DNA of 64,000 nt from Acetobacter okinawensis JCM 25146 (GTDB taxonomy: Bacteria; Pseudomonadota; Alphaproteobacteria; Acetobacterales; Acetobacteraceae): positions 1 to 64,000 of the forward strand of contig NZ_BAJU01000009.1 of the NCBI RefSeq assembly GCF_000613865.1, in the 5' to 3' direction. This document shows, piece after piece, positions 10,245-19,654 of the stretch (position 1 is its first letter; each line of letters starts with the position of its first letter). Made by a program: the position numbers and the translations under genes. Under the pieces are notes generated by a model, which saw nothing but the letters and a program-made list of their open reading frames with translations, had not been told where the DNA came from and made no database searches.

Positions 10245-11002
10245 ATGCGCTCTTTGCTTAGTTTGTCTGCTTTGATTCTGGCATCTTCCGTTGCGGTTGC
10301 AGCCCCTGCCATAAGGGGGAGCAGGCTCATGGCGCGCCTTTTGCCTCCAGACAGACCACAACGGAAAAACAGGCGACCGGGGTTTATGACCTGTCTGTCC
10401 TGCCCGTGTTTACGGGGAATGTGGTGCAGTTCCTGCCCGCACCACACGGGGGCATTGTGGGTTTTGTGCTGGATGATGGCACACAGGTTTTTGTCTCTGC
10501 CGCGCAGGCCCACACATTTGCGGGCTTGGTCAAGGTGGGGGACAAGGTTGATATTCGCGGGCTCAAAGGGCAGGTTCTGCCGATCATGCGGGCATTCAGC
10601 GTGACCAGCCCGCGCGGGCGCACCGTGCAGGACAGCTTTATTGAGATGCCCCTGCACTCACCGGAAATGATCGCAGGGCCAGACCTTGTTCTCCATGGTG
10701 AGGTCTGGATGCCCCTGTATGATGTAGGGGGCAATCTGAGCGGTGCGGTGCTCAAGGACCATTCGGTGATTTATCTGTCCCCGCGTGAGGCTGCGCGTGT
10801 GGCCAGCCTGCTCAAGCCGGGGCAGACGCTCTATGCCGTGGGTGGTGGGAGCAGTGGTGAGCTTGGCATTGCCATTGATGCGCGAGAAATTGGCCCTGCG
10901 GTAGACAAGCTGGTCAACATTACGGTGGGGAATGTGCCGCCTCCCGGCCCCGCACCGGGGACACCGGGGTATGATATTATTCCCGGAGCGGACGAACACT
11001 AA
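10245..11002 (+). CDS. Exported protein with two OB-like repeats (frame broken at 10315-10319)
   Basis: No named family was recognised. The N-terminus MRSLLSLSALILASSVAVAA is a clear signal peptide. The signal frame leaves at a run of five G (10315-10319); adding one G gives AIRGEQAHGAPFASRQ and joins a frame reading TGVYDLSVLPVFTGNVV to the stop at 11002, about 252 residues. The mature part consists of two similar units: FTGNVVQFLP...GIVGFVLDDGTQVFVSAAQA and LHGEVWMPLY...LSGAVLKDHSVIYLSPREA, each ending in a short hydrophobic strand after a KxGD or KPGQ turn. This looks like a tandem beta-barrel (OB-like) repeat. Periplasmic location is inferred. It stands alone, followed by a strong terminator. 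Confidence 0.6.
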
Positions 11003-11030
11003 ATTACCGGCACACAAAGTATCATGCCAA

Positions 11031-11063
11031 AATGGCGACCACAGAACCGTGGTCGCCATTTTG
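11031..11063 (+). terminator. Rho-independent terminator
   Basis: AATGGCGACCAC (11031-11042) pairs perfectly with GTGGTCGCCATT (11049-11060), followed by TT. It ends the exported-protein gene. Confidence 0.7.
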
Positions 11064-11124
11064 CGTTAAACACCTATGAGATCATTAAACACGCATGCAA
11101 ATGCGTGGCGTGTGGGAGGCTGGC

Positions 11125-11301
11125 ATGGCGTTGATACGGTGGATTATTGTTTTTCTTATTTTTGCCCTGCTGGCGTCCCTGTTCGGGTTTAGCGGCGCGG
11201 CTTCCGGTTTTTCGGAAATTGCCAAGGTGCTGCTGTTTGTTTTTGTTGTGCTGCTCATTATCAGCCTGTTTTTTGGCGGGCGCTCACGTTCGGGGCCATA
11301 A
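11125..11301 (+). CDS. UPF0391/DUF1328 small membrane protein
   Basis: A 58-residue hydrophobic peptide starting MALIRWIIVFLIFALLASLF, with a short FGFSGAASG turn and a second helix AKVLLFVFVVLLIISLFF, ending in a basic GGRSRSGP tail. This is the layout of UPF0391 (DUF1328) stress-associated membrane peptides. The ATG at 11125 is chosen because GGAGG lies seven bases upstream and because the longer frame from 11095 adds a poorly conserved leader. It is monocistronic, with a terminator directly after it. The molecular function of the family is unknown. Confidence 0.75.
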   Translation: MALIRWIIVFLIFALLASLFGFSGAASGFSEIAKVLLFVFVVLLIISLFFGGRSRSGP

Positions 11302-11307
11302 TGCACA

Positions 11308-11346
11308 AAGGGGTCGCACATTCCAGATGTGCGACCCCTCCTGTTT
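11308..11346. terminator. Strong bidirectional terminator between UPF0391 gene and glyS
   Basis: GGGGTCGCACAT (11310-11321) and ATGTGCGACCCC (11327-11338) form a perfect 12-bp stem with a five-base loop, placed between converging genes. Confidence 0.75.
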
Positions 11347-11371
11347 AAGCCCGGATATTTTGCCCCCCACT

Positions 11372-13450
11372 TTACCAGATAGGTTGGTAGGGGCTTTCAA
11401 TCTGGCTGAAATCTGCGATCATGCGCATCATGCGCACAAGGCGTGACAGCAGTTTCAGCCGGTTCTGGCGAAGTGCAGCTTCTGGTGCGTTGACAGTCAC
11501 GTCTTCAAAAAAGCGGTCAAGGGGCTGGCGTAGGCTGGCGGCAGCGCGCATGGCGTTCGCAAAGTGCTCGGCAGCAAAAGCCTGTTCTACCGCAGGTTCG
11601 ACCGTTTGGAGTGTTGCGTAGAGTGCGCGCTCCTCTTCCTGCGCGAACAGGGCAGGATCCGGCGTCCCTTCGTGCGGGCCGTCCTTTTTGTCTTCAATCC
11701 GCAGGATGTTGGCAGCCCGCCGGGTGGCGGCCAGCAGGTTTTTGCCATCCTCCGTTTCCAGCATGGTCTGCAATGCCTGAGCACGGGCGAGCAGACGCAC
11801 AATGTCCGTGTCGTCATTATCCACCGAGATAGCGGCGAGGCAGTCATGCCGTGCCCCTTCGGCACGGACCTGTACACGCAGGCGCTCGGCAATGAACTGG
11901 GGCAGCAGGGCCAGATCGGGGGCATCACGCAAGGGTTCTGGCAGGGCTTGTGCCGCCAGCACGAACAGTTGCACCAGGTCCAGCCGCAGCCCGTTCTCGC
12001 GGATCAGGCGGATGATGCCAAGGGCAGCGCGGCGCAGGCCAAAGGGGTCGCCCGAGCCGGATGGTTTTTCGCCAGCAGCAAAAAAGGCTGTCAGCATATC
12101 AAACCTGTCGGCCAGCCCGACCACGACGGAAACGGGGGCTACCGGCACCTCATCCCCCGGTCCGCGTGGGGTGTAGTGCTCGCTAATGGCCTGCGCCACA
12201 TCGGCATGTTCACCGTCATGGCGGGCGTAGTAGCCGCCCATGACCCCCTGCAGTTCAGGGAATTCGCCAACCATGCCGGTTGTCAGGTCGGTTTTGCTCA
12301 ACTCGGCGGCGCGCTCGCACAGGTCTTTGGGGGTGCTAACCATATCGGCCAGAATACCGGCAAGGCGCACCATGCGGCGCGTGCGTGCGCCCTGTGAGCC
12401 AAGTTTGGCATGGAAGGTAATGCTGTCCAGCCCGGCTACGCGTGAGGCAAGGCTCTGTTTGCGGTCAAGGTTCCAGAAGTGCCGTGCATCGGCAAAGCGG
12501 GCACGCAGCACACGCTCGTTGCCGCTGACAACCAGAGACCCATCATCGGTAGGAATGATGTTGGCAACAAAGGCAAAGCGCGGCGCTGCCGAACCATCAC
12601 TGTTGCGCAGGGCAAAATAGCGCTGGTTCACACGCATGGACACCTGCATGACCTCGGGTGGCAGGTCCATGAAGATGGGGTCGATCCGTCCGAGGAAGGG
12701 TACGGGCCATTCGACCAGCCCTGCGACCTCATCCACCAGCCCGGCATCGGCGACAATGCTCAGCCCTTCGGCCTGTGCAAGGGTGTTCAGGCCCGTTGTA
12801 ATGGCCTCGCGCCGCTCGGCGGCATGGACCATCACATGGCGTTCGTGCAGACCCTGCTGCCATTGCGCGGCACTGCTGACGTCCATGGTGCCGGGGTTGA
12901 GGAAGCGGTGTCCCTCGGTCTGGTTGGACGCACTCAACCCATGCCCGTTGTCCTCTGCCGTGGCTATGGAGAACGGGACAATCTGGCCATCAAGCAGGCA
13001 GACAATCCGGCGCAGGGGGCGCACCCATGTCATGCTGCTGCCAGCACCCCAGCGCATGGACTTGGGCCAGGGGAAGCGGCGCAGCAGATCGGGCATGATG
13101 GTGGCAATATGCGCTGAGGCCCCAAGGGGGGCTTCCTCACGTTCCAGCACCCAGAAGCCGTTTTGCAGGGTCAGCGCATCCTTGCTCACACCATGCTTGC
13201 GGGTAAAGCCTTCCAGCGCTTTGTCGGGCGCACCCTCACGCGGGCCACGTTCGGAAATGGTGCGGCCCGGCACCATGGCGTCCAGACTGAGGGAGGCTGC
13301 AATGCGGCGTGGGCCGGTGTAGCTTCTGGCATCCGTCGGGTTGAGGGGGGCCAGTGCATCGCTCAGCAGGCGGAGCAGGCTTTCGCCAGCCTGCTGTTGC
13401 ATGCGGGCTGGAATTTCCTCGGAAAAAAGTTCGATCAGCAATTCGGGCAT
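11372..13450 (-). CDS. glyS: Glycyl-tRNA synthetase beta subunit GlyS
   Basis: The 692-residue beta subunit of the bacterial alpha2beta2 glycyl-tRNA synthetase. It starts MPELLIELFSEEIPARMQQQ, the classic N-terminus, and the middle contains VEWPVPFLGRIDPIFMDLPPE and the HD-like core; the C-terminal anticodon-binding region ends SRLVRMMRMIADFSQIE. The ATG at 13450 is preferred over the longer frame from 13519, which reads through the end of glyQ. It begins four bases after glyQ, so the subunits are translated from one message. Confidence 0.96.
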   Translation of the reverse strand: MPELLIELFSEEIPARMQQQAGESLLRLLSDALAPLNPTDARSYTGPRRIAASLSLDAMVPGRTISERGPREGAPDKALEGFTRKHGVSKDALTLQNGFWVLEREEAPLGASAHIATIMPDLLRRFPWPKSMRWGAGSSMTWVRPLRRIVCLLDGQIVPFSIATAEDNGHGLSASNQTEGHRFLNPGTMDVSSAAQWQQGLHERHVMVHAAERREAITTGLNTLAQAEGLSIVADAGLVDEVAGLVEWPVPFLGRIDPIFMDLPPEVMQVSMRVNQRYFALRNSDGSAAPRFAFVANIIPTDDGSLVVSGNERVLRARFADARHFWNLDRKQSLASRVAGLDSITFHAKLGSQGARTRRMVRLAGILADMVSTPKDLCERAAELSKTDLTTGMVGEFPELQGVMGGYYARHDGEHADVAQAISEHYTPRGPGDEVPVAPVSVVVGLADRFDMLTAFFAAGEKPSGSGDPFGLRRAALGIIRLIRENGLRLDLVQLFVLAAQALPEPLRDAPDLALLPQFIAERLRVQVRAEGARHDCLAAISVDNDDTDIVRLLARAQALQTMLETEDGKNLLAATRRAANILRIEDKKDGPHEGTPDPALFAQEEERALYATLQTVEPAVEQAFAAEHFANAMRAAASLRQPLDRFFEDVTVNAPEAALRQNRLKLLSRLVRMMRMIADFSQIESPYQPIW

Positions 13451-13454
13451 GGTT

Positions 13455-14339
13455 TTATTGGTCCTCGCCTGCCAGCCAGGTTTCGCAACACAGTTTGGCC
13501 AGTGTGCGCACCCGGCCAATATAGGCGGCGCGTTCGCTTACGCTGATGACGCCGCGCGCATCAAGCAGGTTGAACAGATGGCTGGCTTTAAGGCACTGGT
13601 CATAGGCGGGCTGGGCCACGCCTGCTTCTGCCAGAGCCACACTTTCCTTTTCAGCATCGCTAAAGTGCTGGAAGAGCAGTTCCGTGTTGGCCAGTTCAAA
13701 ATTATGGCGCGAATAATCCTGCTCGGCGCGCAGGAATACATCGCCGTAGGTCAGGCCCGCGCCGTTGTAGTCGAGGTCATACACATTTTCGACCCCCTGC
13801 ACGTACATGGCCAGACGCTCCAGCCCGTATGTCAACTCCGTGGAGGGCAGGGTTACGGGAATGCCGCCTACCTGCTGGAAGTAGGTAAACTGCGTGACCT
13901 CCATGCCATCGCACCAGACCTCCCAGCCCAGACCCCATGCGCCAATGGTCGGGTTTTCCCAGTCATCTTCCACAAAACGGATGTCGTGCTTGTCAGGGTC
14001 AATGCCTATGGCGCGGTAGCTGTCCAGCAGGAGCTTCTGGCTCTCCTCCGGTGTGGGTTTGAGCAGAACCTGATACTGGTAGTAGTGCTGCAGGCGGTTC
14101 GGGTTTTCCCCGTACCGGCCATCGGACGGGCGGCGGCAGGGCTGCACGTAGGCGGCCTTCCACGGCTTGCTCCCCAAGGCACGCAGGGTGGTGTGGGGGG
14201 AGAGTGTGCCGGCACCTATTTCCTGATCATAGGGCTGGAGAATGGCGCACCCCTGTTTTGACCAGAACTGGTGCAGGGTCAGGATCAGATCCTGGAAGGA
14301 GAGGGGCCGCTCTGTGGGGCGGGGAGACGCCGGGTCCAT
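13455..14339 (-). CDS. glyQ: Glycyl-tRNA synthetase alpha subunit GlyQ
   Basis: A 294-residue alpha subunit carrying the class II catalytic core for glycine activation. Recognisable stretches are [40 protein letters not shown] and [20 protein letters not shown]-like sequence around residue 70 ([20 protein letters not shown]). The ATG at 14339 is chosen because the residues before it (from 14402) do not belong to the family. It is the first gene of the glyQ-glyS operon. The upstream 230 bases before the divergent DUF2076 gene hold the promoters of both; no T-box is visible. Confidence 0.95.
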   Translation of the reverse strand: MDPASPRPTERPLSFQDLILTLHQFWSKQGCAILQPYDQEIGAGTLSPHTTLRALGSKPWKAAYVQPCRRPSDGRYGENPNRLQHYYQYQVLLKPTPEESQKLLLDSYRAIGIDPDKHDIRFVEDDWENPTIGAWGLGWEVWCDGMEVTQFTYFQQVGGIPVTLPSTELTYGLERLAMYVQGVENVYDLDYNGAGLTYGDVFLRAEQDYSRHNFELANTELLFQHFSDAEKESVALAEAGVAQPAYDQCLKASHLFNLLDARGVISVSERAAYIGRVRTLAKLCCETWLAGEDQ

Positions 14340-14572
14340 GGTATGGATGAAACTCCGCAATATGACGGTCAGGTTGGATGTGCGCATGGCACGGTTGGCC
14401 ACACCATACAGCCCCGCGCGCCAGACCGGAAGAGAAGGCAGGCTTTATGGCAGGGTTTCCTTCTTGGCGTACTCTCTTGTAACAGGCTTGTGGGCGCGCC
14501 ACATCTTGGCCAGAGTGTTCTGGCACAAAGCTCTGGTGCTGCAATTGGCCCGTCAGGGCGGGAAGGTATGGA

Positions 14573-15330
14573 ATGACAAACGAAGAACGCGACCTTATTG
14601 AAAAATTCATGGCCCGTGTTGGCGGTGCTGCCCAAGGTGGCTTTGGCAGCGTGCCGGGGAGCCAGCCCAACCTGCCCGCAATTGACCAGCAGGCAGACCA
14701 GTTTATTGCGCAGGAATTCCAGAAGTACCCCGAAGCCCGCTACCGCGTGACCCAGATGGCCGTGGTGCAGGAAGCCGCACTGGTGCAGGCACAGAATCGG
14801 ATTCAGCAACTTCAGTTCCAGCTCCAGCAGGCACAGCAGGCTCTTCAGGCAGCACAGCAGCAGAGTAATGCAGGGCAGCAGAAGTCGGGCGGTTTTTTGG
14901 TGGTCTGTTTGGTGGCGGGCAGTCGGCCCAGCCGCAGTCTGCACCGCCTCCGGGCTGGGGTGGTCGGCCTGCCATGCCGCCGCAGTACCAGCCGCAGCCC
15001 ATGCCCTACGGCATGCAGCCTTCCGCGTTTTCGGGCGGGTCGGGTTTTCTGGGCAGCGCGCTGACCACAGCCACGGGTGTGGCGGGCGGCATGCTTGCGG
15101 CCAATGCTCTGACCAGCCTGTTTAGCGGTCACCACGATGCTGGCGGTATGGGTGAAGGCGCTATGGGCGGGACAACCACCAATGAAACTATTGTCAATAA
15201 TTATGGTGACACCGGAGCCGACCCGTTTGCCGGAGGTGGCGTGCAGGCCGATCAGGGCTTTGACGCAGGCGGTGACTGGGGTGGCGGAGACGGTGGTGAC
15301 TGGGGCGGTGGCGACGACCAGAGCTTCTGA
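14573..15330 (+). CDS. DUF2076 family protein (frame broken at 14893-14898)
   Basis: The N-terminus MTNEERDLIEKFMARVGG and the helical, Gln-rich segment to about residue 100 (IQQLQFQLQQAQQALQAAQQ) are characteristic of DUF2076, sometimes described as periplasmic ligand-binding sensor-like proteins. At a run of six T (14893-14898) the frame is lost; adding one T gives GGFFGGLFGGGQSAQPQSAPPPGW and connects to the Gly/Ser and GGHHDAGG part, ending in the Gly-Asp-Trp rich tail DWGGGDGGDWGGGDD. Reconstructed length is about 252 residues. Function is unknown. A good ribosome site (GGAAGG) precedes the ATG and a strong terminator follows. Confidence 0.75.
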
Positions 15331-15365
15331 TACGTAGCGTCTGCTTACGCTACTGCTATGTGAGT

Positions 15366-15397
15366 AAGGGGTAATGCGCAGGCATTACCCCTTTTTT
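15366..15397 (+). terminator. Rho-independent terminator after the DUF2076 gene
   Basis: AAGGGGTAATGC (15366-15377), four-base loop, GCATTACCCCTT (15382-15393), then a T-run. Textbook structure. Confidence 0.85.
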
Positions 15398-15450
15398 ATG
15401 GGCGGGCCTTTGCCCTGTTCATGCTGGTAAGCTGAGAACAGGCCCGGATT

Positions 15451-15975
15451 TTATCGTGTTGCGCTGGGGCGGGCCATGGACTGGATCAGTGCCAGCATTT
15501 TCTGCCGTAGGTCACGGTCGGGTATCTGGTAGTAGGCCCGCACCAGATCCAGTGTTTCCTTTCTGGCCAGCATATCCTGCTCATCTGTCATGGCCTTTAG
15601 GGACGGATTACTCGGCAGAGCCGGTGGCGTGGTGGCACAGGGAGTAGATGTGCCAAAAGGCTTGCGTGTTTCGGCAAAGCCGTGATTGAGGGCGTTTGGC
15701 TTGGCGGAGGAGAGCATGTCGTCAAAAAAGAAGCTGATCGGCACGTCCAGCGCTGTGGCAATGTCATACAATCGGGAGGCCCCGACCCGGTTGGTACCGC
15801 GTTCATATTTTTGAATTTGCTGGAAGGTGACGCCCAGTGCCTCCCCCAGTTTTTCCTGCGAGAGCCCAAGCAGTGTCCTGCGCAGCCGAATGCGCTTGCC
15901 AACGTGGGCATCTATCGTTTCCGCATGTGTGGAAATCGTGGCGGCTGGATCCGTTAGAGGCTCGGTATTGCTCAC
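15451..15975 (-). CDS. XRE-family transcriptional regulator
   Basis: A 174-residue protein with an N-terminal Cro/CI-type helix-turn-helix at about residues 28-82: KRIRLRRTLLGLSQEKLGEA (first helices) and ALGVTFQQIQKYERGTNRVG (recognition helix). The C-terminal half is low in conservation and ends in a helical segment (LDLVRAYYQIPDRDLRQKML) seen in many Acetobacteraceae and rhizobial XRE regulators of this size. Targets are unknown. It is isolated between a terminator and lnt, and shares the upstream intergenic space with no divergent gene. Confidence 0.8.
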   Translation of the reverse strand: MSNTEPLTDPAATISTHAETIDAHVGKRIRLRRTLLGLSQEKLGEALGVTFQQIQKYERGTNRVGASRLYDIATALDVPISFFFDDMLSSAKPNALNHGFAETRKPFGTSTPCATTPPALPSNPSLKAMTDEQDMLARKETLDLVRAYYQIPDRDLRQKMLALIQSMARPSATR

Positions 15976-16101
15976 GACTGTTTTTTTTCCCGCGGCTGTA
16001 AAGGCTGGAACAGGAGGACGGATACCATGTAATCTTAACGTTTCATAAAGGAAAAATTGTAATGCTTCATATAAATTCCTGCCTTGTTAAAGCGGCGTTG
16101 C

Positions 16102-17760
16102 TTAGGGGCGTCTGGGGTAGGGTATGCATGTCAGCCCCAGCAGCATAAGGCAAAGTGCCAGCGGAATGGACTGGCCCAATCTTCCAAACAAGGTTGGCGG
16201 AAGTGGGGCAGGCAGTGCCACGCTCAGAACACCTTGTTTGCCCCATCCCAGATGGTCAAGCATGTGGCCCAGACCATCATAAGCGACGGAAATACCCGTA
16301 TTGGCAGCGCGGGCAATGGGCAGCCCCTCCTCCACCGCGCGTAGGCGCACGGAGGAAAGATGCTGCCGTGGCCCGGCACTGTTACCAAACCATGCGTCGT
16401 TGGTCACATTGGCCAACCAGCGCGGGCGGTCATGGGCATTCACAACATCGCCTGAAAAAATAACCTCGTAGCAGATAAGAGGACCAACGGCCGGCACGTC
16501 GGCCAGATGCCATGTTTGTGGTCCCGGACCTGCGGCCATGCCACCTTGTGGTACAATCTGCAGGGGAATGAACGGGGGCTGATACTCACCAAACGGCACA
16601 AGCCGGGCCTTGTCATACACGGCTTCAATAGCGCCATCGGGAGCCAGAGCAACTACGGAGTTGCGGTAGTGTCCGCTATCATCCATGCGCAGTGCGCCAA
16701 TAATGCCAGCATCGGCCCCGATGGCCCACTCCATAATAGCCTGCCGTGCACGCGGGCTGTTCTGAATCAGCTCATAACCGGGGAAAGAGGTTTCAGGCCA
16801 AAGAAAAACAATGGGCCGAAAGTGCTCTCCCGGTTTGCGTTGTGTGGTCTGTAATGCTTGTGCTGCCTGAACCCCCTGAGCAGTCAGGCCGAGGTAGCGC
16901 ATAAAAATATCGCGCGGGGATTGCCGGCCAATTTTTTCGGTCTCGGGGACATTCCCCTGTACAATAACGGTAATGGGGCCGGGTTCGCCTGCGGGGTGTA
17001 CGGTGTACAGCCGCAGACCTGCTGCTATGCCCCACGTCAGAAGGCCAGCCCCCGAGCACATAAGAACCCGCCTACGCAGGTGGGACAGGCAAGGAGGAGG
17101 CGGCACATGCCCGGGGTTTAGCGTGTGGCTTATCCAGCGGGCGAGGGGTGTCTGTTCCAGTATGGTGGTGCCGCACAGCAGAGAAAGAGTGACAAGGCCC
17201 AGAGTCAGCCCGTCCTCTCCCACCCATGCGGCAGGCTGGATCAGTAGCTGCCCTATAGGGCCGGGAATAGCCAGGCAACTCCCAAGCGCATTCCATGTAA
17301 ACCCGCTGAAAATAAAAGTGCGTCCCATGTCAAACAATGTCCACAGAGCCGCAAAGGCGCTCAGGCGGCGTATGCCAGCGGGCAGCAGGGTGGAGAGTGC
17401 CGCAGGGGCGGCAACAGTGGGTGCCAGAATAAGCGCGCAACCAAGGGAGGGAAACGGGACAAACCACCAGAACTCATCCGCACGGATCAGCACGGCATAG
17501 ACCAGCCAGTAAAGACCGGCGGCATAAAAGCCAAACCCGAATAGTGCTCCTGCCCAGGCGGCGCGCTTCCAGTTTTGGGTAGTGTTGAGGATATAGCCCA
17601 GCAGGCCAAAGCTCAGGAGCAGAATGGGCAGGCCATGCAAAGGTGGCAGGGCCAATGTTGCAAGCCCACCAAGACCCAGCAGGATGGCAATAAAGCAAAG
17701 AGTCTCCCGTTTTGGGCAAAAGCGGGAAAACACGATTTTACGGGGCATGGGAGCGCTCAT
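16102..17760 (-). CDS. lnt: Apolipoprotein N-acyltransferase Lnt
   Basis: Lnt adds the third acyl chain to lipoproteins at the periplasmic face of the inner membrane. The 552-residue protein has about six to seven N-terminal membrane helices (LGLGGLATLALPPLHGLPIL and following) and a C-terminal nitrilase domain with the triad in FLWPETSFPGY (Glu), YDKARLVPFGEY (Lys) and GPLICYEVIFSG (Cys). A last hydrophobic helix ends the protein. It is in the same direction as, and 80 bases downstream of, the OlsB-like gene, and may be part of an envelope-lipid operon with it. Confidence 0.93.
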   Translation of the reverse strand: MSAPMPRKIVFSRFCPKRETLCFIAILLGLGGLATLALPPLHGLPILLLSFGLLGYILNTTQNWKRAAWAGALFGFGFYAAGLYWLVYAVLIRADEFWWFVPFPSLGCALILAPTVAAPAALSTLLPAGIRRLSAFAALWTLFDMGRTFIFSGFTWNALGSCLAIPGPIGQLLIQPAAWVGEDGLTLGLVTLSLLCGTTILEQTPLARWISHTLNPGHVPPPPCLSHLRRRVLMCSGAGLLTWGIAAGLRLYTVHPAGEPGPITVIVQGNVPETEKIGRQSPRDIFMRYLGLTAQGVQAAQALQTTQRKPGEHFRPIVFLWPETSFPGYELIQNSPRARQAIMEWAIGADAGIIGALRMDDSGHYRNSVVALAPDGAIEAVYDKARLVPFGEYQPPFIPLQIVPQGGMAAGPGPQTWHLADVPAVGPLICYEVIFSGDVVNAHDRPRWLANVTNDAWFGNSAGPRQHLSSVRLRAVEEGLPIARAANTGISVAYDGLGHMLDHLGWGKQGVLSVALPAPLPPTLFGRLGQSIPLALCLMLLGLTCIPYPRRP

Positions 17761-17840
17761 GGTGCAGGCAGGTCGCCTGCCCGTGGATGAAGTCCGTTTG
17801 AGTCAAGGGGCTACCCCCACGGGCGCGTGCTATGCGCGGC

Positions 17841-18685
17841 TTAGTCTAGTGCGTCGCGCAGGCGGCGTTCATAGTGGCGATAGTATTTGTCCGCCAGAAG
17901 TTCACTTTTAACCAGAATGGCAACGTCTGTAGTGTTGAACTGCGGGTCAATGACCGCGCCATCCCCCACATATCCCCCAAGGCGCAGATACCCTTTGATA
18001 AGGGGCGGTAGGCCAACAAGGCAGCGGCGCACGTTAAGTGTATGCGGGTCTGTGCGCAGCATTTCCACCCGCCGGTTTTCCAGTGCGCGGACACGCAGGC
18101 CGGGGGGGCGAGATGGTTATGGTAGAGGTAGGTTAGCTCATCTGCGATCTGGTCGGGGTCCGTGCAGGGCAGGCTGGCGCAACCAAACAGCAGGTCAATG
18201 CGGTGGAGAAAAATGTAGGATGCAATGCCCCGCCACAAAAGCTGCATGGCCGCGCGGCCACGGTAGTTTTTGTCCACGCAGGAGCGCCCGACTTCTAGCA
18301 GTCTGCCGGGGAATTCCTTGAGCGGGGTAATGTCGTATTCATTGGAGGAGTAGAAGCGCCCGATCTTCTGCGCGGCATCACCCTGCACAAGACGATAGGT
18401 GCCAATGACCCCGCGTGCGTCTGATGCAATGGCGTTGTCTATGACCAGAAGGTGGTCTGCAACGCTGTCAAACTCATCAATATCGCGCTTCAGGCGCAGG
18501 GTTTCCGCACTGGGGTGTGCCCCCATTTCCTCATAAAAAACGCGGTAACGCAGGGCTTGAGCCGCGTCACGTTCGTCATCTGTTTCGGCAATGCGGACGC
18601 TCAGGCTGCCACCATGCAGTTCCGGGAAGCGTGAGCGGTCCAGATCAAGCGCCGAAAGCCCGCCTGTGGTTTGTGTGGAACTCAT
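17841..18685 (-). CDS. OlsB-like GNAT acyltransferase (hemolysin-like; frame broken at 18102-18108)
   Basis: Member of the Acetyltransf_5 family, which includes OlsB, the enzyme that N-acylates ornithine with 3-hydroxyacyl-ACP in ornithine-lipid synthesis. The frame from 18685 has SVRIAETDDERDAAQALRYR, RVFYEEMGAHPS, FDSVADHLLVID and LLEVGRSCVDKNYRGRAAMQ. It is lost in a run of seven G on the plus strand (18102-18108); one more base gives LAPPGLRVRALENRRVEMLR and joins the C-terminal part (VRRCLVGLPPLIKGYLRLGG) that stops at 17841. Total about 281 residues. Ornithine lipids are common in acetic acid bacteria, which supports but does not prove the substrate. Its start overlaps the Fur-family stop by four bases (ATGA). 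Confidence 0.72.
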
Positions 18686-19173
18686 GTCTGGTCTTTCTTG
18701 CGGCGGGGACGGGGAGTTGTCTTGCCTGATGGAGCCGCTGCTGCCTGACGTTTTTTGCCAAACAGCTCCAGCCGCATGGAGACAAACTCGAATCCAAGCC
18801 GCTCCGCCACCTTCATCATGAAGGCCTCGTGTTCGGGGTCTTCAAACTCGATCACTTTACCGTTATCAACATCAATCAGGTGATAATGGTGCCGACCATG
18901 TTCCGTTGCTTCATACCGAGCACGTCCGCCGCCAAAATCGCGGCGTTCCAGAATGCCTTTTTCCTCCAGCAGCCGTACCGTGCGGTACACGGTAGCGACC
19001 GAAATGCGGGAATCCAGCACCAGCGCACGGCGGTACAGTTCTTCCACATCCGGGTGGTCGTCTGCCTCGGAAAGAACACGTGCGATAACCCGCCGTTGTC
19101 CGGTCATTTTCAGGCCGTGTTCGATACACAGCTGCTCAATCCGCGATTCTGCCGCTTGTACCTTCAAGGTCAC
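18682..19173 (-). CDS. Fur-family metal-responsive regulator (Fur/Mur-like)
   Basis: A 163-residue Fur-superfamily repressor. The winged helix (LKMTGQRRVIARVLSEADDH, then VATVYRTVRLLEEKGILERR) is followed by the metal-binding dimerisation domain HHYHLIDVDNGKVIEFEDPE. The two CxxC pairs of classical Fur structural zinc sites are absent, as in alphaproteobacterial Fur/Mur proteins that answer to iron or manganese. The C-terminus is a basic Lys/Arg/Pro-rich tail. Its stop overlaps the start of the OlsB-like gene, suggesting translational coupling. Which metal it senses cannot be told from sequence alone. Confidence 0.85.
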   Translation of the reverse strand: MTLKVQAAESRIEQLCIEHGLKMTGQRRVIARVLSEADDHPDVEELYRRALVLDSRISVATVYRTVRLLEEKGILERRDFGGGRARYEATEHGRHHYHLIDVDNGKVIEFEDPEHEAFMMKVAERLGFEFVSMRLELFGKKRQAAAAPSGKTTPRPRRKKDQT

Positions 19174-19348
19174 AAACCCTGTCTAATGTTATCATCTCTG
19201 CGTTCGTCTTTCAGGTAGCCGAAGTCAGAGGTGTTTGTCCAATTTTACACCACCATACAGTTTTTTTATGCTGTGTAGGCCTGTCTGTATGATGGTCGCC
19301 TGTGGTTTTTTCCCTCGGAAGGAGGAAGGTTGGCATGAATGATGCCTG

Positions 19349-19617
19349 ATGCCAGAGCAGCAGAACGGTAATTGCGCTGCGGCTCTGGATATTACTGCGG
19401 AAAAATGCCCCATGACGTTTGTACGCACACGTCTGGCGCTGGATGTGCTGGCCCCCGGTGGCCTGCTGGCAGTGCGCCTTATGGGGGAGGAGCCACACCG
19501 CAATGTCAGCCGCTCAGCCAAAGCTCTGGGCCATAGCATTGTCGCGGACACTCCACAGCCGGATGGTAGCGTGGTGCTGACGATCCGCAAAAAGAGGCCA
19601 GCCCCACGCCCGCCTGA
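19349..19617 (+). CDS. TusA-like sulfur-carrier protein (C-terminal frame probably broken)
   Basis: A small TusA/SirA-fold protein: DITAEKCPMTFVRTRLALDV carries the conserved Cys-Pro of the CPxxxxx motif, followed by GGLLAVRLMGEEPHRNVSRS and GHSIVADTPQPDGSVVLTIR. TusA proteins pass sulfur as a persulfide for tRNA thiolation and cofactor synthesis. The raw frame runs on to 19783, deep into the antisense of rho, which is unlikely. One extra A in the run at 19589-19593 would give RKKEASPTPA and a stop at 19615-19617, an 89-residue protein of normal size. An ATG at 19335 with a better ribosome site (GGAGGAAGG) would also need one base added. The end coordinate is therefore inferred. Confidence 0.6.
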
Positions 19618-19645
19618 CAAGTCAGGGCATTCAAGGGGCTGGCCC
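19588..19645 (-). terminator. Rho-independent terminator of rho, embedded in the tusA 3' end
   Basis: On the minus strand GGCCAGCCCC (19644-19635) pairs with GGGGCTGGCC (19605-19596) and is followed by CTCTTTTTG. The stem lies inside the last codons of the oppositely oriented tusA gene. Confidence 0.7.
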
Positions 19646-19654
19646 TGCAGTCGA

